Below are positions 1-8,598 of a stretch of DNA of 64,000 nt, in pieces. Under the pieces are notes generated by a model. That model was not told the origin of the DNA, did not search any database, and saw nothing but the letters and a program-made list of their open reading frames with translations. Source of the DNA: Alloactinosynnema sp. L-07. Lineage in GTDB: Bacteria; Actinomycetota; Actinomycetes; Mycobacteriales; Pseudonocardiaceae. The stretch's first letter is position 1, and every line of letters starts with the position of its first letter. Location: assembly GCF_900070365.1 (NCBI RefSeq), contig NZ_LN850107.1, positions 4,588,001 through 4,652,000 on the forward strand. The letters run 5' to 3'. Position numbers and translations under genes: made by a program.

Positions 1-811
1 GTCGATCAGCCGGGCCCGGTGGACCACGCTCGCGCTCAGCGTCGTCGGCGCGGTCCTCGCCACGGCGTCGGCTCAGCTGTTCGCGGTCGACGGGCCCACC
101 GGCCGGGGCTTGGCCGTCGCCGCCGCGGTCGCGCTGGCGGTGATCCCGTTCACCCAGCGCGGGATGAGCGTGACCAAGACGCGGGACTGGACCAGGGCGA
201 GGTCGGTTTCCGAAGCGATCAAGGCCGACGTCCACCTGTTCCTGGCCCGCGCCACACCGTTCCGCGGCGCCGAGCGGGACACGGTGCTGCTGTCTCGATT
301 GGACACTCTCGCCGACGACGCGGGCGACCTCGCCAGGTACCTGCCCGACCCACCCGAGCGGCGTGCCCTGCCCGCCGTGCACGACGTCGAGTCCTACGCC
401 GAGGTCCGCGTGCGCGAGCAGGCGGAGCGGTACTACCGGCCGAAGGCACACAAGATCGGGCGAGCGCAACGGATTCTGAGCGCCGCCGAGACCTCGCTGG
501 CCGTCATCGCCGCCACGCTGGTGGCCGTCGCGGCGATCGTGCCCTCGCCCAAGGCGATCGTCTGGATCGGGGTCCTGACGACGGTGGCGGGGGCCCTCGC
601 CGCGCACTCCGGCGCCGCCCGCTACGACTACCAGTTTGTCGAGTTCACCCGAACAGCCGACAAGCTGGAACGACTTCTCGCCCAGCGTTCCGTCGACGCC
701 GTCGACGACGACACCTTCGTCGTCGAGTGCGAACGAGTGATCTCCATCCAGAACGAGGGCTGGATGGCCAAGATGGCGCTCGACGAAGCCGACCCGGCCC
801 CGGCGAACTGA
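1..811 (+). CDS. SLATT/DUF4231-type membrane protein, 5' end missing
   Basis: The reading frame is already open at the first bases of the window, so the N-terminus lies upstream; the TTG at 110 is not needed as a start. About 270 residues are visible. Two hydrophobic helices come first (bases 20-150), then a polar stretch with DWTRARSVSEAIK, then a second hydrophobic pair around SLAVIAATLVAVAAIVP and IVWIGVLTTVAGALAA, then a charged C-terminal helix. This helix-pair layout fits the DUF4231/SLATT family, which has been proposed to form pores in bacterial conflict systems. No partner effector or nucleotide-sensing gene is visible because the gene is at the window edge. The family call is from memory; the function is unknown. 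Confidence 0.7.
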   Translation, partial: SISRARWTTLALSVVGAVLATASAQLFAVDGPTGRGLAVAAAVALAVIPFTQRGMSVTKTRDWTRARSVSEAIKADVHLFLARATPFRGAERDTVLLSRLDTLADDAGDLARYLPDPPERRALPAVHDVESYAEVRVREQAERYYRPKAHKIGRAQRILSAAETSLAVIAATLVAVAAIVPSPKAIVWIGVLTTVAGALAAHSGAARYDYQFVEFTRTADKLERLLAQRSVDAVDDDTFVVECERVISIQNEGWMAKMALDEADPAPAN

Positions 812-845
812 CGTCGCTCGCCATCCGATGTGCTCTGGAACACCC

Positions 846-874
846 GCCTATAGGCTTTAGGTGTGTGCCTAAAG
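846..874. promoter_or_regulatory. Palindromic operator upstream of the TetR gene
   Basis: CTTTAGG (855-861), a 6-base spacer TGTGTG and CCTAAAG (868-874) form a perfect inverted repeat. It abuts a second palindrome, GCCTATAGGC (846-855). The pair ends 16 bases before the GTG start of the TetR regulator, and an A/T-rich -10-like stretch (tatgtagtat) follows it. Size, symmetry and position fit an autoregulatory TetR operator. This is inference from sequence only. Confidence 0.55.
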
Positions 875-890
875 TATGTAGTATGGCCAG

Positions 891-1484
891 GTGGCTCACA
901 CTCCTCTCACCACGGCTTCGGTGATCGCCGAAGCGGCGGCGCTCGCCGACGAGGACGGCTTCGAAGCCGTTACCCTCTCAGCGGTGGCACGCCGCCTCGG
1001 TGTGCGGACGCCGAGTCTGTACTCGCACGTCCGGGACCGGGACGCGCTGCTGGACGGGGTCAGCGCGCTCGCGCTCGCCGACCTCGCCGCCAGGATCGTC
1101 GAGGGGATCGCGGGCCGGGCCGGTCGGGAGGCGCTCGAAGGCTTCGCCGCGGCGCACCGGGCTTACGCACTGGAGTCGCCCGGCCGATGGACGTCGCTGC
1201 AGCGGCGGGTCGGCGAGACCGCTGTGCGGTCGGACGCCGCCAGGGAAGTCGTCGCGTTGACCGCCGCGGTGCTCCGCGGCTACCCGGTCCCGGCGGACGA
1301 GCATGTGCACGCCGTACGAGTGCTGGGCAGCACGCTCAACGGCTTCCTCGCGCTGGAACGCGTCGGCGGTTTCGACCACAGCCACCCCGGCCCCGAAGTC
1401 TCCTGGCACAAGACCGTCGCCGCGCTCGACGCGCTGCTGCGGGCCTGGCCCGCCGAGTCCGGAAAGGACACCACCGCGCCATGA
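891..1484 (+). CDS. TetR/AcrR-family transcriptional regulator
   Basis: A 197-residue one-domain regulator. Residues 1-55 hold the TetR helix-turn-helix, with LSAVARRLGVRTPSLYSHVR as the recognition segment. The C-terminal part has the ligand and dimer domain style seen in TetR proteins with an LNGFLALERVGGF segment. The GTG start at 891 is chosen because the domain begins at once; the nearby ATG at 883 is out of frame, and no clear ribosome binding site precedes it. The stop overlaps the start of the SGNH hydrolase gene (ATGA), so the two are translationally coupled. The regulator probably controls this small operon through the palindrome at 855-874. The ligand is unknown. Confidence 0.85.
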   Translation: MAHTPLTTASVIAEAAALADEDGFEAVTLSAVARRLGVRTPSLYSHVRDRDALLDGVSALALADLAARIVEGIAGRAGREALEGFAAAHRAYALESPGRWTSLQRRVGETAVRSDAAREVVALTAAVLRGYPVPADEHVHAVRVLGSTLNGFLALERVGGFDHSHPGPEVSWHKTVAALDALLRAWPAESGKDTTAP

Positions 1485-2632
1485 TCACCACACCGCTGAC
1501 CGCCCCGTTCTTTCGCGGTGTAGCCGAAGTAGAGAAAACCGCCCGTGGCGTGCGGCCGCATCGGCTGCCCGCGTGGGTGCGCGCCCAGTTCCCCGATCCG
1601 CAGTTGCTGATGACGGAGGCGCAGCCCTCCGGCGTGCGACTGGTCATGACCACAGCGGCGCGGACCGTCGAGCTGGTCACCCATCCGACGCGAGTCGCCT
1701 ACCGCGGCACGAATCGGCCGCGGGGCAGCATCGATCTCGTCGCCGACGGCAGGCTTCTCGCGAGCGAGAGTCTTGCCGGTGGGGACCTCATCGAGGTCGA
1801 CCTGCGCACCGGGCGAACCGAGGTCCGCACCGGGTCCGCGCACACGGTCGCCTTCCGCGGGTTGCCAGCGGGCGAGAAGCTGGTCGAGGTGTGGTTGCCG
1901 CACAACGAATCGGTCGAGCTGGCCGAGCTGCGCACGGACGAGCCGGTCCGGCCGGTCGAGGCGGGCGGGCGGGTCTGGCTGCACCATGGCAGCTCGATCA
2001 GCCACGGCTCGAACGCGGCCGCGCCGACCGGGATCTGGCCGGTGGTCGCCGCCCGCGGTGGCGGGGTCGAACTGCGCAACCTCGGGTTCGGCGGCAGTGC
2101 GCTCGTGGACCAGTTCACCGCCCGCGTGATCCGGGACTCCCCTGCCGACTTCCTGAGCGTGAAACTTGGGATCAACGTGGTGAACCTCGACGCGATGCGC
2201 CTGCGCGCGTTCGTCCCGGCCGTACACGGCTTCCTGGACACGATCCGCGACGGGCACCCGGACACGCCGCTGGTGCTGATCTCGCCGATATTCTGCGGAA
2301 TCCACGAGGACACCCCGGGACCGGGCGCGTTCGACCCGAGCACGCTCGGCACCGACCAGGTCACCTTCACCGCGACCGGCGACAGCGCGGAGCAGCGGCG
2401 TGGGCGGCTCACCCTGCGGATCATCCGCGACGCGCTGGCGGATCTGGCTGAGCGCAGGGCAGGCGACGCACACCTGCACTACCTGGACGGAACCACGCTC
2501 TACGACGAGAAGGACGCCGCCGGGCTCCCCTTGCCCGACGCGCTGCACCCTGGCCCGGCCGCGCACCAGCTGATCGGCGAACGGTTCGCCGAGTACGCGT
2601 TCGCACCAGAAGGCCCATTCGCGGTTCGGTGA
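1481..2632 (+). CDS. SGNH/GDSL-family hydrolase with SsfX3-like N-terminal domain
   Basis: 383 residues, starting in an ATGA overlap with the TetR gene. Residues 1-150 form a beta-rich accessory domain. The SGNH core then shows block I as HHGSSISHG (catalytic serine near 171-172), a conserved Gly in LGFGGSA, block III as KLGINVVN with the Asn, and block V as DALHPG with the Asp-x-x-His pair near the C-terminus. The two-domain plan recalls SsfX3, a GDSL acyltransferase of tetracycline SF2575 biosynthesis, but most relatives are simply annotated as hydrolases. No signal peptide is visible, so the enzyme is probably cytoplasmic. It could be an esterase or an acyltransferase. Confidence 0.8.
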   Translation: MITTPLTAPFFRGVAEVEKTARGVRPHRLPAWVRAQFPDPQLLMTEAQPSGVRLVMTTAARTVELVTHPTRVAYRGTNRPRGSIDLVADGRLLASESLAGGDLIEVDLRTGRTEVRTGSAHTVAFRGLPAGEKLVEVWLPHNESVELAELRTDEPVRPVEAGGRVWLHHGSSISHGSNAAAPTGIWPVVAARGGGVELRNLGFGGSALVDQFTARVIRDSPADFLSVKLGINVVNLDAMRLRAFVPAVHGFLDTIRDGHPDTPLVLISPIFCGIHEDTPGPGAFDPSTLGTDQVTFTATGDSAEQRRGRLTLRIIRDALADLAERRAGDAHLHYLDGTTLYDEKDAAGLPLPDALHPGPAAHQLIGERFAEYAFAPEGPFAVR

Positions 2633-3016
2633 CCCGGCCGACGCCGCCCGCCCGGTCACGCGCTACGCGCCCGGAGGCGGGTGACGACGAAGGCGACCAG
2701 TGCGACCGCGACAACGGCGATCACGAGCGAGTTCCTGATCGACAAGCGCGCCGACGAACTGATCGCCTGGCTTCCCGCCTGACCATCCGCCCCACACTCA
2801 AACCACCGAACTACGGCGGTCGCCCCCGGCGACCAGCAGGATGCGGGGAGTAGCCGGTGGTCACTCAAACGAGTGACCGCCCTGGCCGGGCCATACACGC
2901 CGACGCTCAAGCCCGACGGGACTTATAACGAATCAATCATCATCGCTTGGCCTCAGCGGTCGCGTGATCAATGCTCTGCTGACAGAGTGTGACGCGGGTC
3001 ACCGACGGGAGGTGTG
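2633..3016. other. Intergenic region before the liv operon
   Basis: 384 bases with no convincing gene. A minus-strand frame (2656-2910) would end in a hydrophobic helix, but it lacks a good start or ribosome site. There is a perfect hairpin GGTCACTC-AAAC-GAGTGACC (2859-2878), which could end the SGNH transcript or be an operator, and a smaller one CTCTG-CTGA-CAGAG (2974-2987). An A/T-rich stretch around 2930-2945 is the likely promoter zone of the liv operon. Confidence 0.5.
2988..3003. promoter_or_regulatory. CRP/GlxR-like site in front of livF
   Basis: TGTGA-CGCGGG-TCACC matches the TGTGA-N6-TCACA consensus of CRP/GlxR-type regulators in all but the last base. It lies 13 bases before the livF start codon and overlaps the ribosome-site area, a position that would favour repression. 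No regulator gene is nearby. Confidence 0.35.
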
Positions 3017-3802
3017 ATGCTTGCGGTCCGCAACCTGGAGGTCGTGTACGACGACGTGATCCTGGTTCTGCGCGGGGTCAGCCTGGAGGTGCCGGAAGGC
3101 AAGATCGTCGCCCTGCTCGGCGCGAACGGCGCGGGCAAGACGACGCTGCTCAGGGCTGTCTCCGGCCTGCTCGGAGTGCATGAGGGCGAGGTGACCAAGG
3201 GGTCGATCACCCTCGACGACGAGCCGATCCACCGCAGCAACGCGGCCCGGATAGTGGGGCGGGGGATCAAGCAGGTCCAGGAGGGCAGGCGGATCTTCGC
3301 CGAGCTCACCGTCGAGGAGAACCTGCGGGTCGGCGCGCACACCAACATCAAGAATCTCAAGGAGAACCTCGCCAGGGTCTACGACCTGTTCCCGGTCCTG
3401 CGCGACCGGCGCAAACGGACCGCGGGCTACCTCTCCGGCGGTGAGCAGCAGATGCTCGCGATGGGTCGGGCACTGATGTCGGACCCCAGCTATCTGCTGC
3501 TCGACGAGCCGAGCCTGGGCTTGGCTCCCCTGCTGGTCCAGCAGATCCGGGACCTGATCGTGCGGATCAACGCGCAGGGCACCACGGTCCTGCTGGTCGA
3601 GCAGAACGCGACCATGGCGCTGTCCATCGCCGAGCACGGGTATGTGATGGAGAACGGCAAGATCGTGATGGACAAGCCCGCCAAGGAACTGCTCGCCGAC
3701 GAGGACATTCGCGAGTTCTACCTGGGACTCGGCGCGGAGGGCGCGGTCAAGTCCTTCCGCGACGTCAAGCACTACAAGCGGCGGAAGCGGTGGCTCTCAT
3801 GA
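3017..3802 (+). CDS. livF: Branched-chain amino acid-type ABC transporter ATPase LivF
   Basis: 261 residues; the second ATPase of a Liv/HAAT-type importer. Walker A is GANGAGKTT (35-43), the signature is LSGGEQQ, Walker B runs into LLLDEPS, and the switch histidine region is replaced by LLVEQN, the usual LivF form. The ATG at 3017 is preferred to the GTG at 3014 because GGGAGG (3007-3012) then has workable spacing. The C-terminus carries an extra basic tail, KHYKRRKRW. It is the first gene of an operon that also encodes LivG, a CoA ligase, LivH, LivM and a binding protein. The ligase suggests that the substrate is a carboxylic acid, not an amino acid. Confidence 0.93.
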   Translation: MLAVRNLEVVYDDVILVLRGVSLEVPEGKIVALLGANGAGKTTLLRAVSGLLGVHEGEVTKGSITLDDEPIHRSNAARIVGRGIKQVQEGRRIFAELTVEENLRVGAHTNIKNLKENLARVYDLFPVLRDRRKRTAGYLSGGEQQMLAMGRALMSDPSYLLLDEPSLGLAPLLVQQIRDLIVRINAQGTTVLLVEQNATMALSIAEHGYVMENGKIVMDKPAKELLADEDIREFYLGLGAEGAVKSFRDVKHYKRRKRWLS

Positions 3803-3876
3803 GCGAGCTTGCGAGCGAATCCATGTCACAGTGCCTTCGCGAGTGGAGCCACCGACCTTGGGAGGCGGCCGCATGA
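3799..3876 (+). CDS. 25-codon coupler ORF between livF and livG
   Basis: An ATG at 3799 overlaps the livF stop (ATGA), and its own TGA at 3874-3876 overlaps the livG ATG at 3873 (again ATGA). The encoded peptide is MSELASESMSQCLREWSHRP followed by WEAAA; no known domain. The first bases (gagcgagcttgcgagcgaat) are a near-palindrome of a kind often seen around actinobacterial start codons. The exact overlap at both ends suggests translational coupling across the 70-base gap rather than a functional peptide. It could equally be chance. Confidence 0.4.
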   Translation: MSELASESMSQCLREWSHRPWEAAA

Positions 3877-4661
3877 GCGAGCCGATCCTGGCGTTCGACG
3901 ACGTGCACCTGTCCTTCGCGGGCGTCAAGGCGGTCAACGGCGTCTCCTTCGAGGTCGGCGCGCGCGAGCTGTTCGCGATCATCGGGCCGAACGGCGCGGG
4001 CAAGACGTCGATCTTCAACATCCTCTCCGGGGTGTACCGGCCGCAGACGGGCCGGGTGGTGTTCGACGGCGTCGACCTGGTGGGCAAGCCGCCGCACCGG
4101 ATCGCGGCGCTCGGCATGGCACGGACGTTCCAGAACATCGAGTTGTTCTCGAACCTGACCGTGCTGGACAACCTGATGCTCGGCAGGCACCACCACATCC
4201 GCTACGGCGCCCCCTCCGCGTTCGCGTGGTTCGGCCGCGCGCGCCGCGAGGAGATCGCGAACCGCGCCGTGGTCGAGAACATCGTCGACTTCCTCGAACT
4301 GGAGCAGTGGCGCGCGTTCCCGGTGGGTCTGCTGCCCTACGGCGTGCAGAAGCGCGTCGAACTGGGCCGGGCGCTGGCCATGGAGCCCAAGCTGCTGCTG
4401 CTCGACGAGCCGGTCGCGGGCATGAACCTTGAGGAGACCGAGGACATGGCGCGCTTCGTCCTCGACATCCGCGACGAGCTCGACATCCCGATGATCCTGG
4501 TCGAGCACGACATGGGCCTGGTGATGGATCTCGCCGACCGGGTGATGGCCATGGACTTCGGCACGCCGATCGTCACCGGCACCCCCGGTCGGGTCCAAGC
4601 CGATGAAGGGGTCATCCGGGCCTACCTGGGGCAGGAACACGCGACGGAGGTGACGTCATGA
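3873..4661 (+). CDS. livG: Branched-chain amino acid-type ABC transporter ATPase LivG
   Basis: 262 residues. Walker A is GPNGAGKTS (38-46); the signature motif is the LivG variant LPYGVQKRVE in place of LSGGQ; Walker B is LLLLDEPVAGMN; the switch histidine is in LVEHDMGLV. The start at 3873 has GGAGG at 3861-3865. The longer frame beginning at 3831 has no ribosome site and would add residues outside the domain. The stop overlaps the start of the CoA ligase gene (ATGA). It would pair with LivF on the cytoplasmic face of the LivH/LivM permease. Confidence 0.93.
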   Translation: MSEPILAFDDVHLSFAGVKAVNGVSFEVGARELFAIIGPNGAGKTSIFNILSGVYRPQTGRVVFDGVDLVGKPPHRIAALGMARTFQNIELFSNLTVLDNLMLGRHHHIRYGAPSAFAWFGRARREEIANRAVVENIVDFLELEQWRAFPVGLLPYGVQKRVELGRALAMEPKLLLLDEPVAGMNLEETEDMARFVLDIRDELDIPMILVEHDMGLVMDLADRVMAMDFGTPIVTGTPGRVQADEGVIRAYLGQEHATEVTS

Positions 4662-6526
4662 CCCAGGTCGTCGAGCCGAGCACGAAGACCACGACCACCA
4701 TCGTGACCAGGGTGCGGGATCGCGCGCGCACCATGCCCGACGGGGTCGCGATGCGGGAGAAGGACTTCGGCATCTGGCAGGAGGTGTCCTGGGCGGGCTA
4801 CTGGGACACCGTCGAGCTGATCGGCCACGCGCTGCTCGCGCTCGGCGTCCAGCCCGGCGACCGGGTGGCGATCCAGTCGGAGAACCGCCGGGAGTGGCTC
4901 TACACCGACCTCGCCGCGGTCGCGGTGCGGGCGATGACCGTGGGCCTCTACCCGACCAACCCGGCCGCGGAGGTCGCCTACCTGCTCGCCCACTCCGGTA
5001 GCAAGATCCTGCTCGCGGAGGACCAGGAGCAGGCGGACAAGGTCCTCTCGGTGCTCGACCAACTGCCCGAGCTCGAGCGGATCGTCTACTTGGAACCGCG
5101 CGGGATCCGGCGCCGCTACGACAACCCGAAGCTGCTGTTCTGGGAAGACCTTCTCGCCATGGGCGCTGAACACCGCGCGGCGCACCCTGGCGCGGTCGAC
5201 GAGACCATGGCCCAGGCGCGGTCAGACGACATCATGACGTTGGTCTACACCTCCGGCACCACCGGTCCGCCCAAGGGCGCGATGCTGTCCGTGGCGAACG
5301 TCGAGTTCTGCGTCCAGACCCTGATCGAGGGCGGCGGGTTCACCTCTCCCCCACCGGGCACCGACGACATCATGCTGTCCTATCTGCCGCTGTGCCACGT
5401 GGCCGAGCGGATCTTCACCACCTGGTTCAACGCGTCGGCGGGCGCGCAGGTCAACTTCGCCGAGTCCATCGCGACCGTGCAGCCCAACCTCCGGGAGATC
5501 CAGCCGACGATCCTGTTCGGGGTGCCGCGGATCTGGGAGAAAGTGCTCGCGGGCGTCAACATCAAGATCGCCTCGGCGTCCCCGGTCAAGCGCGGGCTCG
5601 CGCGGTTCTGGCTCAAGGTGGCCGACGGCATCGGCGACACCCTGGTACGCACTGGCGGCGCGCACACACCGGGCACCAGGCTGCGGTATGCCCTTGGCTA
5701 CCTGTTCCTCTACCGCTCGCTGCGCGACCGCATCGGCATGCGCAAGGTCCGCTACGCCGCCTCGGGCGCCGCGCCGATCGCGCCGGACGTGCTGAAGTTC
5801 TTCATGGGCATCGGCGTGCCGATGCACGAGGTGTACGGCATGACCGAGAACAGCGCGATCGCCACCGCCAACCGGCCGGGACGGATCAAGCTCGGCACGG
5901 TCGGCGAGCCGCACCCTGGCGTCGACCTGCGCGTCGACGAGGAGACCGGCGAGATCCTGACCAAGCACCCTGGCGTGTTCGCGGGCTATTGGCGCGACGA
6001 GGAGGCCACGGCGAAGGCGGTCGACGAGCACGGCTGGCTGCACACCGGCGATGTGGGCGTGTGGGTCGACGGCACCCACGTCAAGATCACCGACCGGATG
6101 AAGGACATCATCATCACCGCGGGCGGCAAGAACGTCGCGCCGTCGGAGATCGAGAACGCGCTCAAGGTATCGCCGTACGTCAAGGAAGCCGTGGTGATCG
6201 GCGACAAACGTCCGTACCTGACCGCGCTGATCGGTGTGGAGCTGGAAACCGTCGGGGAATGGGCGCAGCGCAAGCGCATCCCGTACACCACCTATCGGGA
6301 CCTGTCCGAACGCCCCGAGGTCATCAAGCTCGTGCAAAGCATCGTCGATGAGGTCAACAAGAAGTTCGCCTCCGTCGAGCAGATCAAGAAGTTCCGCATG
6401 CTGCCGAAGGAACTCGACCACGAGGACGGCGAGTTGACCGCGACGCAGAAGGTCAAGCGGTCGGCGCTGGGCAAGCTGTTCGACGACCTTGTCGAGTCCA
6501 TGTATCCCAAGGGGGGAGGCGCATGA
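4658..6526 (+). CDS. AMP-dependent long-chain acyl-CoA synthetase/ligase
   Basis: 622 residues; an ANL-superfamily adenylate-forming enzyme of the FadD15-like long-chain acyl-CoA synthetase group. The phosphate-binding motif is TSGTTGPPKG near residue 200, followed by the adenine motif YGMTENS, the hinge region with LHTGDVGVW, and DRMKDIIITAGGKNVAPSEI. It would convert a carboxylic acid, ATP and CoA to acyl-CoA, AMP and pyrophosphate. It overlaps livG and livH by four bases each, so it is made together with the transporter. The arrangement suggests trapping of an imported acid as its CoA ester. Whether the acid is fatty or aromatic cannot be told from the sequence. Confidence 0.9.
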   Translation: MTQVVEPSTKTTTTIVTRVRDRARTMPDGVAMREKDFGIWQEVSWAGYWDTVELIGHALLALGVQPGDRVAIQSENRREWLYTDLAAVAVRAMTVGLYPTNPAAEVAYLLAHSGSKILLAEDQEQADKVLSVLDQLPELERIVYLEPRGIRRRYDNPKLLFWEDLLAMGAEHRAAHPGAVDETMAQARSDDIMTLVYTSGTTGPPKGAMLSVANVEFCVQTLIEGGGFTSPPPGTDDIMLSYLPLCHVAERIFTTWFNASAGAQVNFAESIATVQPNLREIQPTILFGVPRIWEKVLAGVNIKIASASPVKRGLARFWLKVADGIGDTLVRTGGAHTPGTRLRYALGYLFLYRSLRDRIGMRKVRYAASGAAPIAPDVLKFFMGIGVPMHEVYGMTENSAIATANRPGRIKLGTVGEPHPGVDLRVDEETGEILTKHPGVFAGYWRDEEATAKAVDEHGWLHTGDVGVWVDGTHVKITDRMKDIIITAGGKNVAPSEIENALKVSPYVKEAVVIGDKRPYLTALIGVELETVGEWAQRKRIPYTTYRDLSERPEVIKLVQSIVDEVNKKFASVEQIKKFRMLPKELDHEDGELTATQKVKRSALGKLFDDLVESMYPKGGGA

Positions 6527-7431
6527 CCACCTTCCTGCAGGCGGTGGCGGGCGGGCTCGGACAGGGGTCGATCTACGCGCTGCTCGCGCTCGGCTTCGTG
6601 ATCATCTACAAGTCGATGCGGGTGGTCAGCTTCGCCCAGCCCGCGTTCATGCTCGCGGGCGCGCTCGCGGTCAGCTTCATCGCCGAACCGCTGCTCGGGA
6701 TGCCGAGTCCGTGGGGTTTCTTCCTGGCCCTGGTGCTCGGCGCGATCGGCGTCGCCCTGCTCGGACTCGGCATCGAGCGCACGGTGATCCGGCCGATGGT
6801 CGGCAAACCGGTGTTCGTGATCGCGATCATCACCCTGGGCATCGACATCGTGGTCCGGTTGGTGGCCAACATCTTCATCGGCCTCGACGTCCGGCCCGTC
6901 GGCGACCCGTGGGGGCTGAGCTCGATCGACCTCGGTGGCGTGCAGGTGCAGGAGCGGCACATCGTGATGCTGGTGACCACGGTTCTCCTCGTGGTCGTGC
7001 TGTTCGCCTTCTTCAAGTACTCCAGGCTCGGGCTTGCCATGCGGGCGGCCTCGTTCAACCAGGAGACCGCGCTGGCGCAAGGCATCTCGGTCGGCACGGT
7101 GTTCGCGACCTCCTGGGCGATGGCGGGCGCGCTGGCGGCGGTCGCGGGCACGTTCCAGGCCACCGGCGCAGGCATCGACCAGAACCTGTGGATCATCGCG
7201 CTCAAGGCGCTGCCCGCGATCATCCTCGGCGGCCTCGATTCCCTGGGCGGGGCGGTGATCGGCGGGTTCACCGTCGGGCTGGTCGAGTCGCTGGTCGCCA
7301 CCTATCAGGGCGACTACGCGCCGTGGCTTGGCCAGAACTTCTCCGTGGTCTCGGCGTACGTGGTGATGCTGTTGGTGCTGCTGGTCCGCCCATACGGCCT
7401 GTTCGGCACCAAGGAGGTGGAACGGGTATGA
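6523..7431 (+). CDS. livH: Branched-chain amino acid-type ABC transporter permease LivH
   Basis: 302 residues, with about eight hydrophobic segments. The N-terminal GLGQGSIYALLALGFVIIYK and the later GISVGTVFATSW (cytoplasmic coupling loop) are typical of LivH. The start overlaps the ligase stop and follows AAGGGGGGAGG. It forms the membrane channel with LivM. The stop overlaps livM (ATGA). Confidence 0.92.
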   Translation: MTTFLQAVAGGLGQGSIYALLALGFVIIYKSMRVVSFAQPAFMLAGALAVSFIAEPLLGMPSPWGFFLALVLGAIGVALLGLGIERTVIRPMVGKPVFVIAIITLGIDIVVRLVANIFIGLDVRPVGDPWGLSSIDLGGVQVQERHIVMLVTTVLLVVVLFAFFKYSRLGLAMRAASFNQETALAQGISVGTVFATSWAMAGALAAVAGTFQATGAGIDQNLWIIALKALPAIILGGLDSLGGAVIGGFTVGLVESLVATYQGDYAPWLGQNFSVVSAYVVMLLVLLVRPYGLFGTKEVERV

Positions 7432-8567
7432 CCGACCAGCGGCCCGCGAAGGCCTCCCGTCAGCTCTGGGGCAGGCCCGAGCTGTACACCTCCTACGGGC
7501 AGAACCTGCGGATGCTCAACACCCGGCCCAAGCAGCTCGCGGTGGTCGCGATGGTGCTGCTGGCGGCCACCTATGTGCCGTTCGGGCTGCCCGACGAGTG
7601 GCTGCACCTGTTCGCCACCGGGCTGGCGGCGGCGATCGGCGCGATCGGGTTGAACATCGTGACCGGGTACGCGGGTCAGGTGAGCCTCGGCCACGCCTTC
7701 TTCCTCGCCATCGGCGCCTATACCGCTTCGGCGCTCAGCGGCGAGCCGGGCAGGCGCACGATCGGCCTCGGCATCACGTTCCTGCCCGTGTGGCTGCTCG
7801 CCGCCGGTGTGGTCGCCGGACTCGCGGGCGTGATCGTCGCGCCGCTGGCGACCCGGCTGCGTGGGCTCTACCTGGCCATCGTCACCCTCGGCCTGGTGTT
7901 CCTCGGCCTGCACATCTTCAAGGAATGGAGGTCGCTCACCGGCGGACCGGGGGTCGGCAGGCAGGGCCCGGTGCCGGAGATGTTCGGCCAGCGCCTCGAC
8001 CGCAACGGCGAGCTGCTCACCGGTGATCAGAAGATGTACCTGGTGACGCTGGTACTGCTGATCATCTTCGCCGTGTTCGCCCGCAACCTGGTGCGGTCGA
8101 AGGTCGGCCGGGCCTTCGCCGCGGTGCGGGACCGTGACATCGCGGCGGGTGTGATCGGCGTCAGCGTCGCCCGCTACAAGGTGCTCGCGTTCGGGATCTC
8201 GTCGTTCTACGCGGGCTGCGCGGGCGCGTTGCTCTACGCGGTTCTCGGTCGGGTCGAGCCCGACTCGTTCAACCTGTTGCTGTCCATCCAGTTCGTCGCG
8301 ATGGTGCTGATCGGCGGGGCCGGAACGATCGCCGGATCGATCATGGGCGCGCTGTTCATCACGATGCTGCCGCGGCTCACCCAGGAGCTGCCGACAGTGC
8401 TGCCGTTCATCAGCTCGGACGTGACCGCACCGCTCGGCGCGGCCAACTTGGCGATCATCTTCTACGGACTGATGATCATCTTGTTCCTGATCTTCGAGCC
8501 GCGCGGGCTGTTCGGGATCTGGATCCGGATCCGCAACTACTTCAAGGCATGGCCTTTCTCCTACTGA
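7428..8567 (+). CDS. livM: Branched-chain amino acid-type ABC transporter permease LivM
   Basis: 379 residues. The start ATG at 7428 overlaps the livH stop and has AGGAGG at 7412-7417; a longer in-frame reading from 6489 only runs antiframe through livH. The N-terminal 50 residues are cytoplasmic and polar, then about nine membrane segments follow, with the LivM signature GLNIVTGYAGQVSLGHA and the coupling motif GVSVARYKVLAFGISSFYAG. It partners LivH. The gene ends 31 bases before the binding-protein gene. Confidence 0.92.
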   Translation: MTDQRPAKASRQLWGRPELYTSYGQNLRMLNTRPKQLAVVAMVLLAATYVPFGLPDEWLHLFATGLAAAIGAIGLNIVTGYAGQVSLGHAFFLAIGAYTASALSGEPGRRTIGLGITFLPVWLLAAGVVAGLAGVIVAPLATRLRGLYLAIVTLGLVFLGLHIFKEWRSLTGGPGVGRQGPVPEMFGQRLDRNGELLTGDQKMYLVTLVLLIIFAVFARNLVRSKVGRAFAAVRDRDIAAGVIGVSVARYKVLAFGISSFYAGCAGALLYAVLGRVEPDSFNLLLSIQFVAMVLIGGAGTIAGSIMGALFITMLPRLTQELPTVLPFISSDVTAPLGAANLAIIFYGLMIILFLIFEPRGLFGIWIRIRNYFKAWPFSY

Positions 8568-8598
8568 AGTCGATTCGCCTGCCACGAAAGGAATACCG

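Noticed and set aside
2656..2910. Small minus-strand frame ending in a hydrophobic helix
   Set aside because: It has a TTG start without a ribosome site, spans a perfect hairpin, and only the last 25 residues look protein-like.
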